A stretch of DNA of 64,000 nucleotides from Amycolatopsis oliviviridis (GTDB lineage Bacteria > Actinomycetota > Actinomycetes > Mycobacteriales > Pseudonocardiaceae): positions 1,674,001 to 1,738,000 of the forward strand of contig NZ_BNAY01000001.1 of the NCBI RefSeq assembly GCF_014654365.1. Reading direction: 5' to 3'. The translations under genes and the position numbers were made by a program. Under the pieces are notes generated by a model, which worked only from the letters and a program-made list of their open reading frames with translations, did no database searches and had not been told where the DNA came from. Below are positions 7,410 through 16,950 of the stretch, piece by piece. Within the stretch, counting starts at the first letter, position 1; every line of letters starts with the position of its first letter.

Positions 7410-8555
7410 TTGACCTTGCTGCAAACCGCTGTTTCGCCACCTCCGGCGACGGGTGCCTGGCGCGAAGGCGATCCACCGGGACGCCGCCAGTGGTTCACTC
7501 ACAGCAGCGCCTTCGCGCTGGAGGGTGGCGGAACCCTCCCGGAATTCACCCTGGCCTTCGAGTCCTGGGGGCGGCTGAATCCGTCGAAGACCAACGCGGT
7601 TCTGCTCGAACACGCCTTCACCGGTGACAGCCACGCGGCGGGAGAAGCCGGCCCGGGACATCCCAGCCCTGGTTGGTGGGATTCGCTGATCGGGCCTGGG
7701 CTTCCGCTCGATACCGACCGGTACTTCATCGTCGCGGCGAACGCCCTCGGCGGCTGTCAAGGCTCCACCGGTCCCGCTTCCCTTGCCCCGGACGGCTCCC
7801 CGTGGGGCAGCCGGTTCCCCCTGCTGACCCTGCGGGATCTGGTCGCGGCCGAAGCACGGTTGAGCACCTGGCTCGGGATCTCGCGCTGGCGCGCGGTGAT
7901 CGGTGGCTCGATGGGCGGCAACCGGGCGCTCGAATGGGCGGTCACCTGGCCGGACCGGGTGGCGGCGGTCATGGTGCTGGGCAGTGCCGCCGTCACACCG
8001 CCCGATCACCTCGCCCTGGGCTCGGCGCAGATCCACGCGATCACCGCCGACCCTGGCTGGCACGGCGGGGATTACCACCATCTCCCGCCGGGCGAGGGCC
8101 CGCACCGGGGGTTGGGCACGGCGCGGCGCATCGCGCATCTCGCTTATCGGGCCGAAGCCGAACTCGAGCAGCGGTTCGGCAGGAGACCCCAGGACGGGGA
8201 AGATCCGTTCCTGGGCGGACGCTTCGCCATCGAGTCGTATTTCGACCACCACGCGGACAAACTGGTGCGCCGGTTCGACGCGGGAAGCTACGTCACCCTC
8301 ACCAGGGTGCGGAACAGCCACGACCTCGGCCGTGGCCGGGGCGGCGTCTCAGCGGCGCTGGCCGGGATCACGGCCGAGGCGATCGTCGCGAGGCTGTCCG
8401 GCGACCGGATGTACCGGCCGTCCGCGCTCGACGAGCTGGCCACCGGAATCGCGGGCTGCGCCGGGATCTCGGAGATAGTCTCACCGCACGGCCACGACGG
8501 TTTCCTCACCGCGACCGACCAGATCGGCCCGTTGCTGCGCGCACTGCTGGACTGA
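7410..8555 (+). CDS. MetX-like homoserine O-acetyltransferase / alpha-beta hydrolase acyltransferase
   Basis: Protein of 381 residues with the MetX layout of the alpha/beta-hydrolase fold: an oxyanion region LLEHAFTGDSHAAG, an NALGGCQGSTGP stretch, the nucleophile elbow GGSMGGNRALEW (Ser near 167), and a late His in SPHGHDGFL near residue 360. The start is a TTG at 7410 preceded by GGAAAG. MetX enzymes transfer an acetyl or succinyl group to homoserine (some to serine). No methionine or cysteine gene is next to it. It lies 22 bases behind apbE and may be co-transcribed with the electron-transfer genes. It could be the housekeeping metX or a paralogue used in specialised metabolism; sequence alone does not decide. 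Confidence 0.8.
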   Translation: MTLLQTAVSPPPATGAWREGDPPGRRQWFTHSSAFALEGGGTLPEFTLAFESWGRLNPSKTNAVLLEHAFTGDSHAAGEAGPGHPSPGWWDSLIGPGLPLDTDRYFIVAANALGGCQGSTGPASLAPDGSPWGSRFPLLTLRDLVAAEARLSTWLGISRWRAVIGGSMGGNRALEWAVTWPDRVAAVMVLGSAAVTPPDHLALGSAQIHAITADPGWHGGDYHHLPPGEGPHRGLGTARRIAHLAYRAEAELEQRFGRRPQDGEDPFLGGRFAIESYFDHHADKLVRRFDAGSYVTLTRVRNSHDLGRGRGGVSAALAGITAEAIVARLSGDRMYRPSALDELATGIAGCAGISEIVSPHGHDGFLTATDQIGPLLRALLD

Positions 8556-8697
8556 TCGTGCCGCGTTCTCTCCCCTGGTGAAGTAAATCCCCCTCTTTCG
8601 GCCCAAACGGGCGTAACCCGGCGGTAACAGCCACCCGGTTGACGCAAAGTACACCTGTTCGGGTGCCGCTTCGCCGGGTCGAGAGGTAAGGCAGACG

Positions 8698-11600
8698 TTG
8701 GGTGAAGGCGGTGTGCGCATTCCCCCTGGGGTCCGGAAGTTCCTCGAGATCACCTTGGGGTTCTCCTGGCCGGAGAGTGACGACCAGGGATTGACCGCGC
8801 TGTGGCTGGCGTGGGCGGAATTCGAGACGGCGGCCGCCGCTTACCGGGCCGCGGCAGGTGCGGCGGGAACCGCGACCGCCGAGGCGCTGGTGGGCGAGAC
8901 GGGCGAGTTCTTCGGCCACTACCTGGGCTCCACCGTCCCCGACGTGCTCGACGCCCTGACCCATGGTGCGGGCGAGCTGGCGAAAATGGCGAAGAACGCC
9001 GCCGCGGACGTCTACAAGACCAAGGTCATGTTCGTCGTTTTCGCCGCGTTCGCGCTGGCCACGGTCATCGAGCTGCTCGTCTCGGTCATCGGGGCCCTGT
9101 TCGTCGCCCCGGTCCTGGCCGCCGCGCGGATCAGCATCGGCGCGATCTGGCGCGCCCTGATCACCAAACTGGGTGCGCTCACGCGGCCGGTGCTCCTGCG
9201 GGGTCTGGCCGAGACCGGGAAGCAGACCGCGAAATTCGCCGCCATCGGCGCGGGTCTCATGGCGGGCACCGACTTCGGCGTTCAAGCCCAGCAGGTCGCC
9301 GACGGACTCCGCGACGGCTGGGACACCCGGTCGCTGACCTCATCGCTCGTCGGAGGCTTGCTCGGCGGCGGCTTCGCCGGGCTCTTCCACGCCGGAGCCG
9401 GCCTGATCCGTTCCACCGCTTTCTCTCTCGAAGGCCGGCTGGTCAAGACCGCCGCGGGCAAGATCGTCACCGCACCCGAAGGCGTGCTGCTGACCGAGCT
9501 GGCCGGCCCTCTCAAAGCGATCGGCCATCTCGCCTACGGCACCGGACAGGTCGGCGCCGCGCTGCTCACCGCGCCGCTCGTCAACGTCCTCACCGGCAAC
9601 GCGGGTGCCAACCCCTTCCTCGGCATCGTCAGCGCGTTCAGCGCCCACGGCGGCGGACGGGCCGCCACCACGGGCTCCCCCGCGCTCGATGCGATCCACC
9701 CGCCCGTCCTGCCCACGTTCACCGTTCCCGAAGTGAAAACCGGCCCGACCACGGAGAAGAACCCGATCGCCGACGCTGGTGTTCCCCCGACGTACACCGC
9801 CGTGGTGGCGAGCAGGGAGCCCCTGCCGGCACTGGAAACGGCATCTGTTCACACCGCGGCCCCGACCGTGATCGGCGGCGACCCGCCACTCACCAAGGCA
9901 ATGATCCCGGCAAGCCCGTGGCAGGCCGCCGACGCGCGTGAGCGCGGGCCGTCGGCCGCGGCCGTCCTCACCCAGCCGGTCCGGCTGTCAGTGCCGACCA
10001 CCACCGCGGCAGCCGGCTCCCGCGCCGCAGAACAGGAAGCGGCGATATCGCCTGCCCGGAACGACCGGGGTCCCGTGCTGTCCAGCGTCATCACGGCACC
10101 GACGGCCCTGTCCGCGAACACCGGGCCCCGCGTCCACATCGTCCCGGACGGCGACGGTTCCCCGGTGCTCACACCGGGGCTCCCCGCAGAACGCGGTCTC
10201 TCGTCGGCCGCCACCTCGTTCCTGACCGAACCGCCCGGAACCACCGTCTCGATCGCGCCCCACCCGGACGCCGTGCAGGGCTCTCCCGCCCTGTTCCCTG
10301 ATCTCACTCCCCGCGAACTCCTCCAGGGCCTTCCCACACATTCCCCGGTGCAGCCGGTCCGCGCGATCCCGCTACCCGGTGGTGGCGGCGTCGCGTTCAT
10401 CACCGGACCGCAGACCCGGAACGTGCTCAACGCCTTCCCGTCTCCCGAACCCGGCGTGTTCCGTCTCGTCACCCACCAGGATGGCGGCCACCTTGTCTTT
10501 CCCGGCGATGACCACCGCCCCCTTCCCCATCGCCCGGGTCAAGTCGCCGAGGTCCTCAACCACCTCGACCCGCGGCTCGGGTCCTGGCGCGCCTTCAAAA
10601 CCGTCGAGCTCTGGACCTGCGACCTCACCCCCGAGCACGCGACGACGCTCGGCCGCGCTGTCCGCACGGTCCTCGGCGCCGACCTCACCGTCGCCCACCC
10701 CGGCAGGCCCGTGTACCTCACTCCTCAAGGCGCCGTGCACACCACAGACCCCGGCGTCGAGGGCACTCTCACCCTCGGTCCGAAGCGGAACGCCACCGAT
10801 CTCGGTTCAGCTTCCCGTGGCGCGCCCAGACGCCGCCAGGCCGCTGCCCCGCATGCCGCCGACGATCTCACCGAACTCGTCGATCCCGAAACGGCGACGC
10901 GACTCACCAGCGCGGCGATCGGAATATTCCATCGGTACGGCGACCTGAACCGGGCACATCTGCTCAGCTATCTGCGTGAGCATGGCGCGGCACTGAGAAT
11001 CCCCACGGTCGCCGCCAAGGTGATCGGGCCGGCCAGGGAAACCGTCGCGAAGAACGACGAGCTGTGGACTCCGCTCTATCGAGGTGAACTCCAGCAAGGG
11101 GCGTTCGATCTGCGCAAGCCCGACGAGTTCACCGTGTGGTCGTGGCAGCAGGCGATCACCCGCCCCGTCGACACCGCGGAGCAGATCGCGCGAACCGCCT
11201 ACGAAACCGGATTCAGCGGTCCCGCGGACGTTCTTGTCGCCGGGGCCAGGAAGGCGATCGAGGCCGCGAAAGCGGATGATCGCCGGCATCCGGAGCTGGT
11301 CCTGAAGGCTATCGACCACCGTCCGATGATCGAGGCGCTGGCTGATCGGTTTGTCGCCGATCATGGTTCGAGCCAGGCGAGCATCATCGAGCGATTGCGG
11401 GCAAGGAACGTACGAGGCGAGGACGCCGAACTCCAGCGGCTCGTGAACGAGCGCCAGGAAGCGTGGCGTGGAAGAACAGCCGCGGGCGCCCGACCGGCCT
11501 TACCCTCCGGCAAAACGTTCCTCGGCCGTTCTCTGGACGCGGACCGGCTCACCGATCATGAACTGATCGACAAAATCGCCTACGCCGCGGCCTGGGCCGA

Positions 11601-14600
11601 CAAGAGCGCGACGCCCGCGGACCTGACCAGGAACCTGATCGAGGGCGGCGTCACCGGAGCGTGGGCGAATCTGTTCCGCTTGGTCGAAACGGCCACCGCG
11701 GAGGCTGCCCGCAACGGAGACCGGCTTCTCCCTTTGGATTCGGAGAACCCTGCTCATCACGACGCCATCCGGAGCCGGATCGGCACCATCTTGCGCGTGA
11801 CGCCCGAACTGCGTGACCCGGCCCGGGTCAAGCGCTTGGGGAGGCACGCGCGAATGCGGCACATCTCCGGTTCGCAAGCCGCCCTCGAGGAGCACGTCCG
11901 GGCAGCGCTGGAAACGCCTGCCGACCACCTGCCGACGGGCCCCGAAACCGCCGGACCGGAATTCGATCCCATCGTCATCCGCGCCGGCGAACTCGACCCC
12001 GGCAACGAGGAGCACCACCGTGCCCTCGACGAGTTGGCCCGCAAGGTGGTCGAGGAAAACGGAAGCCTCCTATCGGCGACCTTGTGCTTCCACATGTATC
12101 GGGAAGGTGCCGCCAGAAAGGGAGGGATCGCAGAGCGGGTGGCCGCGGCGTTGGCCCAAGCCGCGGACGAAGGATCGTTGTGGCAACCCGTTTACCGTGG
12201 CCGCGCGCAAGACCTTCGTTTTCAGACGACCTATCCGAACGACTTCACGGCCGTGCTGTGGCAGCTGGCGATCAGTCATCCGAACGAAAAGGCGACGGAG
12301 ATCGCCCGCCGCGCCGAACACGCCGGTTTGGTCGCCAGCCGGGACTTGCTGGTCGCATCCGCCAAGCGGGCCATCGAGGCCGCCGAACTGCATCAGCGTC
12401 GGCGCCCGGTCTTGAACATCGCCGATCGACAGCACGATCCGCGGGTCGACGAACTTCTCGATGCCGTTGTTCCCGCTCTGCTGAGACAGAAGCCCGACGA
12501 CGACGTCGACCGTTTGCTGACAGCCGTTCGAACGTACAATCTGGAAGGAACCAATAGTAAGCTGCGTGCCGAATTGGCCGAGCGCAAAGCCGCTTTCGCA
12601 CAGGCGAACACCCTGGGCACGGGACACCACCGAGCCCAGACCGGTCCGGAAGGCGAGCCGCCGTCGCTGGTTTCGGACGGGCTGTTCCTGGGCCGGTCAC
12701 TCGACGCCGACAATCCGGCGGATCACGGCTGGATCGACAAGCTCGCCTACGCCGCGGCCTGGTCCGACAAGAGCGCCACTCCCCAACACCTGACCCGCCG
12801 CCTGATGGACGAGGGGATCAAGGGGGCGTACGACACCCTGGCGGCCCTCGTCGGCAAAGTCGTCGCCGAAGCCGTCAAGAACGGAGACCGGCTGGAGCGA
12901 TTGTCCGCCGACTCGGCTTTCGACCGGCACAACGTCCAGCGACGCATCGGCGAGCTGCTCCTTCGCGACGCCTCGCTCCGTGATCCCGGCAACCCCGACC
13001 GGGTCACCCAGCTCGTCAAGCAAATGCGTGTCCGGCAGATCGCCGGCTCCCAAGGCGGTCTCCGCGCCCACGCCGAGTCCATGCTCGAAATCCAGCCTCA
13101 CCGGCCTTTGCCCGACAGCTCCGGAATTCCCGCTCGCTCACCTGTCCGGCCGGTCCGCGCGATCCCGCTTCCCGACCAGATCGGGTTCGCCTTCGTCCAG
13201 GAGAGATACGCCGCGAACATCGCCGCCGCCTTCCCCACCCCGGAGCCCGGCGTCCTGCGCATCGTCGTCGATCACGACAACGGCGTCTTCTCCCTGCCGG
13301 GTTTCCTGGGCGGCGAGGTCACCCACACACCGGACCAGCTCATCGAGGTGATCTCCACCCTCCCGATCCCGCTCGCGACCTGGCACACGATCGGCGAAAT
13401 CCGGCTTTGGGCATGCCGGATCACCGAAGCCGACGGCTACGCGCGGCTCCTCCAGGCCCTGCGAGACCATCCCTCCTTCGCCGCGGGAGGTCTCCGGCTG
13501 TCCGTCGCGCATCCGGGTCGCCCCATCCACATCACCCCGGACGGTCACGTCCAGCACGTCCCCTCAAGTGCACCCGGCACCCTCACCCTCGGCCCCGGTC
13601 ACCCGGAAGCCGACCCCTCGACGCTCACTCCGGGGCAGACCCAGGTGTCGAGAATGCTCACGAGGCTGTCCGATCGGCTCGAACAGGCGCAACGGCATAT
13701 CACCGCGCTGCCCCCGACCTTCGAGCCCGCCCTGCGCGCCGAAATCGATCAGCGGCAGGCCGCGCTGAGCCGGGTCACCGTGCGTGACCTGACCGCACGG
13801 GACGCGGCCGGGCTCCCCGCCAAGCTCGAAAGCGTCGACCGCCTCGTCGCCGCGCTGCGAGACGCCCGGCTGAACCGGATGGTGGCCCTGCACGACGCCG
13901 CCATCGCCAGGATCGGGCGCGGCGAAAGCCCGTTGCGGTTCTATCCGGACGGCGTACCCGACGGCGTGACCAGCAGCCCGGACGCCCGGTTCGGCCTGGA
14001 GATCGAGTTCCAGCTCCTCAGCGAGGAGTTCGACGGGGATATCAAGAGCCTCGGTGAACAACTCGAAGCCGAAGGCCTTCTCGAGTGGAACGACGGCAAG
14101 GATTTCCACGATACCGAAACCCAACCCGGCCGATGGACCTTGGTGACCGAGGACGTCCACGAGGGAGGCGGGGAGCTGCGTTCGCCGATCCTGCCGGGAG
14201 GACCTGGCAGCTGGACCGACGTCGCGAAAATGCTGCACAGCCTCAGGACCTACCGCGACAGCGAGGGCGAACCGCTGACCGCCGAACGGACAGGCGGTCA
14301 CGTCAACCTCAGCTTCGACTACCAGCTCAGCCTGCCCGCCAATGGCAGGCTGGCGCGGCTGGCCAAGGCATTCGAAGACGTACTCTACCGCTTGGGCAAC
14401 CACCACGGTCCCGCTTCGCCGCCCCGGAGGCTCACAATGGTCGGCCCGACTCCGCTGCCGCCGACCGAGGTCACCTCACTCCTCGACGTCCGGGGCCTCA
14501 ACTTCGACCGAAGTGATGCGATCAACTTCACGCATGTGCGCTGGCGCCTGAGCGACCGCTACGAATTCCGGTTCTGGGCCGGCGCGCTCACCGAGGCCGA

Positions 14601-15360
14601 GTGGCAGGTGCACGCCGAAATCAGTGGCGCGATGCTGCTCGCGGCGGAGAATCCCTCCCTTGACGGCGTGCTGGGAGATCGGCTGACCCGGCCACGGCTG
14701 GTGGGGCACACACCCGGGTTCTCCAGCCCGCGGGACGAACTCGCCTACCTCCTGGACTTCCTGGAACTGCTGCCGCTGAGTCCCGCCGCCGAAGAGCAGG
14801 CCGTCGCCCTGCACTCCTGGACCCGTCCGGTGACGGTGACCAGGGCCAACGATCCGCGATACCGGGCACAGACCGTCATCGGACCTGGCGGCCGTGGGTG
14901 GTACTTCCCGATGCGCGGCAGCAGCATCGAAGACGCGGTGGCGACAGCCTCGTGCCTTCCCCGCTACCCTCACGCGGAGGTCGTGGCGGCCAGCCTGACC
15001 TCCGCGGAGGACGCGATCGACGCCTGGACCACCGGCCCGATGTCCTTCGGCGACTTCCTCCACGCGCTCTCCTCCCGTGACGTGACCCTCCGGGCGCAAA
15101 GCGCGAGACTGGACGAACCTCGTATCGTCCTCGCGGTCCGCAACGGAGCGGCACAGCTGGGTCCCAGGGTGTCGCTCGGCATGCGGGAACCGGTCGTGGT
15201 CACCGAAGGCCAGGTGCGGATCACGCCGGACGGCAGGCTGGAGACCGACGCGGAATGGATCGAACTGGAGTCCGGCTCGGTGCGGCTCCGGACCGGCCAG
15301 AAAGACCTCGGAGCGGCTCTCGAGGCCATGGAAGACATGGACAGCGAAGACGACTATTGA
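8698..15360 (+). CDS. Giant type VII effector-like protein 1 with His/Cys modules and C-terminal amidoligase domain
   Basis: Protein of 2220 residues. Residues 1-110 are a WXG-like type VII export domain (PPGVRKFL, then FSWPES at 22-27), followed by hydrophobic helices (about 109-150) and a Gly-rich hydrophobic region (about 217-235). A Pro/Thr/Ala-rich linker leads to a repeated core: His/Cys module 1 (about 549-697, H593 and C641), helical HTH-like module B1 (720-930), A1 (937-1072), B2 (1101-1301), A2 (1326-1464), and His/Cys module 2 (about 1480-1640, H1526 and C1573). The C-terminal domain (about 1762-2010) matches glutamine-synthetase-fold amidoligases: E1768-I-E1770, GGGELRSP with E1826, GGHVN at 1866-1870, and YEFRFWAG with E1956 and R1958. 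A tail of about 200 residues follows. The TTG start aligns with the GTG of protein 2 and follows GAGAGG. No immunity gene is evident next to it. Confidence 0.85.
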   Translation: MGEGGVRIPPGVRKFLEITLGFSWPESDDQGLTALWLAWAEFETAAAAYRAAAGAAGTATAEALVGETGEFFGHYLGSTVPDVLDALTHGAGELAKMAKNAAADVYKTKVMFVVFAAFALATVIELLVSVIGALFVAPVLAAARISIGAIWRALITKLGALTRPVLLRGLAETGKQTAKFAAIGAGLMAGTDFGVQAQQVADGLRDGWDTRSLTSSLVGGLLGGGFAGLFHAGAGLIRSTAFSLEGRLVKTAAGKIVTAPEGVLLTELAGPLKAIGHLAYGTGQVGAALLTAPLVNVLTGNAGANPFLGIVSAFSAHGGGRAATTGSPALDAIHPPVLPTFTVPEVKTGPTTEKNPIADAGVPPTYTAVVASREPLPALETASVHTAAPTVIGGDPPLTKAMIPASPWQAADARERGPSAAAVLTQPVRLSVPTTTAAAGSRAAEQEAAISPARNDRGPVLSSVITAPTALSANTGPRVHIVPDGDGSPVLTPGLPAERGLSSAATSFLTEPPGTTVSIAPHPDAVQGSPALFPDLTPRELLQGLPTHSPVQPVRAIPLPGGGGVAFITGPQTRNVLNAFPSPEPGVFRLVTHQDGGHLVFPGDDHRPLPHRPGQVAEVLNHLDPRLGSWRAFKTVELWTCDLTPEHATTLGRAVRTVLGADLTVAHPGRPVYLTPQGAVHTTDPGVEGTLTLGPKRNATDLGSASRGAPRRRQAAAPHAADDLTELVDPETATRLTSAAIGIFHRYGDLNRAHLLSYLREHGAALRIPTVAAKVIGPARETVAKNDELWTPLYRGELQQGAFDLRKPDEFTVWSWQQAITRPVDTAEQIARTAYETGFSGPADVLVAGARKAIEAAKADDRRHPELVLKAIDHRPMIEALADRFVADHGSSQASIIERLRARNVRGEDAELQRLVNERQEAWRGRTAAGARPALPSGKTFLGRSLDADRLTDHELIDKIAYAAAWADKSATPADLTRNLIEGGVTGAWANLFRLVETATAEAARNGDRLLPLDSENPAHHDAIRSRIGTILRVTPELRDPARVKRLGRHARMRHISGSQAALEEHVRAALETPADHLPTGPETAGPEFDPIVIRAGELDPGNEEHHRALDELARKVVEENGSLLSATLCFHMYREGAARKGGIAERVAAALAQAADEGSLWQPVYRGRAQDLRFQTTYPNDFTAVLWQLAISHPNEKATEIARRAEHAGLVASRDLLVASAKRAIEAAELHQRRRPVLNIADRQHDPRVDELLDAVVPALLRQKPDDDVDRLLTAVRTYNLEGTNSKLRAELAERKAAFAQANTLGTGHHRAQTGPEGEPPSLVSDGLFLGRSLDADNPADHGWIDKLAYAAAWSDKSATPQHLTRRLMDEGIKGAYDTLAALVGKVVAEAVKNGDRLERLSADSAFDRHNVQRRIGELLLRDASLRDPGNPDRVTQLVKQMRVRQIAGSQGGLRAHAESMLEIQPHRPLPDSSGIPARSPVRPVRAIPLPDQIGFAFVQERYAANIAAAFPTPEPGVLRIVVDHDNGVFSLPGFLGGEVTHTPDQLIEVISTLPIPLATWHTIGEIRLWACRITEADGYARLLQALRDHPSFAAGGLRLSVAHPGRPIHITPDGHVQHVPSSAPGTLTLGPGHPEADPSTLTPGQTQVSRMLTRLSDRLEQAQRHITALPPTFEPALRAEIDQRQAALSRVTVRDLTARDAAGLPAKLESVDRLVAALRDARLNRMVALHDAAIARIGRGESPLRFYPDGVPDGVTSSPDARFGLEIEFQLLSEEFDGDIKSLGEQLEAEGLLEWNDGKDFHDTETQPGRWTLVTEDVHEGGGELRSPILPGGPGSWTDVAKMLHSLRTYRDSEGEPLTAERTGGHVNLSFDYQLSLPANGRLARLAKAFEDVLYRLGNHHGPASPPRRLTMVGPTPLPPTEVTSLLDVRGLNFDRSDAINFTHVRWRLSDRYEFRFWAGALTEAEWQVHAEISGAMLLAAENPSLDGVLGDRLTRPRLVGHTPGFSSPRDELAYLLDFLELLPLSPAAEEQAVALHSWTRPVTVTRANDPRYRAQTVIGPGGRGWYFPMRGSSIEDAVATASCLPRYPHAEVVAASLTSAEDAIDAWTTGPMSFGDFLHALSSRDVTLRAQSARLDEPRIVLAVRNGAAQLGPRVSLGMREPVVVTEGQVRITPDGRLETDAEWIELESGSVRLRTGQKDLGAALEAMEDMDSEDDY

Positions 15361-15400
15361 GTCGAGACGGACAGTTCGGCCGAGCACACGGATCCACGCT

Positions 15401-15428
15401 TTCGCGACATTTCCAGCGATGTCGCGAA
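15401..15428. terminator. Palindrome behind giant protein 1
   Basis: The arms TTCGCGACAT and ATGTCGCGAA (10 bp, perfect) enclose 8 bases, 40 bases after the stop of the giant gene. No U-tract follows. It shares the TCGCGA core with the palindromes at 54747-54801 and could end transcription on either strand. Confidence 0.45.
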
Positions 15429-15539
15429 CAGTGCGCGGGCGCGTTTTCCGGCGAACACACGTGATCAGACGGCGATCATGCGTGATTGAGCGGCGATCAC
15501 ACTGGAATACGACGAATGGACAGAATTCGAAAACGCGGC

Positions 15540-15716
15540 CTACCAGGTCGTCCCGTCCTCCGCGAGGTGGTCACAGCGCGCGAGATGTCCTTCGGGGAGC
15601 GTGCATGTCCACCCGTCGTGCTCGGCGTCCGGCGGCACCGGAGTGAGCGAACTCGGACAGCCATTGACGATTTCGGACGCCTTCGGAATGGCTTTGTTCC
15701 TCGTCGACAATTCCAT
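15540..15716 (-). CDS. Micro-protein with Cys/His pattern
   Basis: 58 residues from the ATG at 15716, which has GGAGAGG upstream. The reading frame extends further upstream to 15845, but without a site or plausible sequence. The C-terminal half reads C-T-L-P-E-G-H-L-A-R-C-D-H after an earlier Cys, a C/H pattern common in small actinobacterial proteins that may bind a metal or form a zinc knuckle. No function is known to me. It lies alone between giant protein 1 and the IclR gene. Confidence 0.5.
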   Translation of the reverse strand: MELSTRNKAIPKASEIVNGCPSSLTPVPPDAEHDGWTCTLPEGHLARCDHLAEDGTTW

Positions 15717-15889
15717 GGCATGACCTCTCCGTACAGTTCTACTGAATCCGCCGGGAGTAATACGTACGCTTCCCGGCTGAAAGCAGTTCAGCAGACCGGT
15801 CGGAAGTTGACCAGGAATCACCAAGAGTCGACAACAAACGGCCATCGATGATTAGACGTAAAGACGATCAAGGCGCCGCGGAATGCCGG

Positions 15890-16657
15890 TCAGCCGGCCT
15901 CCTGGCTCAGTGCCGACGCGCGCGTCGCGACCACACGGAGGTGTTTGGCGAAGGCGAAGGCGGTGCCACGAAGCGACTTCGCGGTGGAATTGAGGTCGAG
16001 ACTCCCTGTCCGGCCGGTGACCGCCAAGGCGACCGGCCACGGCACGGACGCGTGCGGCACGGCCACGGCGAGCGTGGTGATCACCCCGGACCGGCACTGG
16101 CTGGTGGCGATCCCGGTCTTGCGCGCGGCGGCCAGTTCCTTCGCTCTGGCCACCGCGGCGGGCACCCTGCTGCTGTGCGCCAGCAGGATCCTGGTGATCG
16201 CGGATTCCGCCGAGGCCTTCCTGGCGGTCACCTGCTCGGGAAGACGACAGGTCCGGTGACCGTAGAGCTGGTTGAGGTGATGCACGGTGTCGCCGACGAG
16301 GACACTCAGGCTCGCGGTCTCGCCCGACGCGCGGTGCAGATCGAGCAGGAACGGCGTCGATTCCCGGCGGAACATCGCGAACAGATCCGCGTTGGCGCTG
16401 AGGCCGGCGTCCACTAACTGTTCACCTGCAAGATACCCGGCCTCGGTACGCGCCACGACACCGTGCTCGTGCAGGACGTTGAGCACCCGGTGGACGGTGG
16501 CCTTGGCCAGGCCGGTCTCCCGGGTCAGCACGGCGAGGGTGGCCGAGCTTTCGTGCGCGATGACCGCGTTCAGGACGAGCATCGCCTTGTCCACTGCGCT
16601 GAGTGTTTCCTTGGACCGCATCGGGTTCCCGGACAGAGAAGCTGGGGAAATGCTCAT
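15890..16657 (-). CDS. IclR-family transcriptional regulator
   Basis: About 255 residues from the ATG at 16657; an in-frame ATG further in (before R-S-K-E-T-L-S-A-V-D) and one at 16696 are alternatives. The N-terminal winged helix-turn-helix (SSATLAVLTRETGLAKATVHRVLNVL) is followed by a wing and an IclR effector domain with the VGDTVHHLNQLYGHR strand. IclR proteins bind a small ligand and usually repress a neighbouring operon. This gene is divergent from the P450-terpene synthase-polyprenyl synthase-eccC unit, with 293 bases between them, so it is the obvious candidate regulator of that unit. Confidence 0.85.
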   Translation of the reverse strand: MSISPASLSGNPMRSKETLSAVDKAMLVLNAVIAHESSATLAVLTRETGLAKATVHRVLNVLHEHGVVARTEAGYLAGEQLVDAGLSANADLFAMFRRESTPFLLDLHRASGETASLSVLVGDTVHHLNQLYGHRTCRLPEQVTARKASAESAITRILLAHSSRVPAAVARAKELAAARKTGIATSQCRSGVITTLAVAVPHASVPWPVALAVTGRTGSLDLNSTAKSLRGTAFAFAKHLRVVATRASALSQEAG

Positions 16658-16950
16658 GGGTATCCGTCCACTTCGGCCACCTGGCAACTTGGTCACTCGA
16701 TCGTGCGGCCGTGAAGCGGAGGGCGCCTACGCGGCCGCACCCCTCAGCGCATTTTCGGTCAGGCATTGTGCACTTTGGACCGCTTCCCAAGATCATTCAA
16801 CGACGGCGTCCGTCGTCCGCGCGGGCATAACCGTTCACCGAAAAGGCGTTCCGAAGACCACGCAGGGTCATCGTGCGGAACAGTGCGGATCAAGGCCGAC
16901 AAGACCATCCACGCCCCGGGTGGCCGACCGGACAAGGTCGAGGAGCACAG

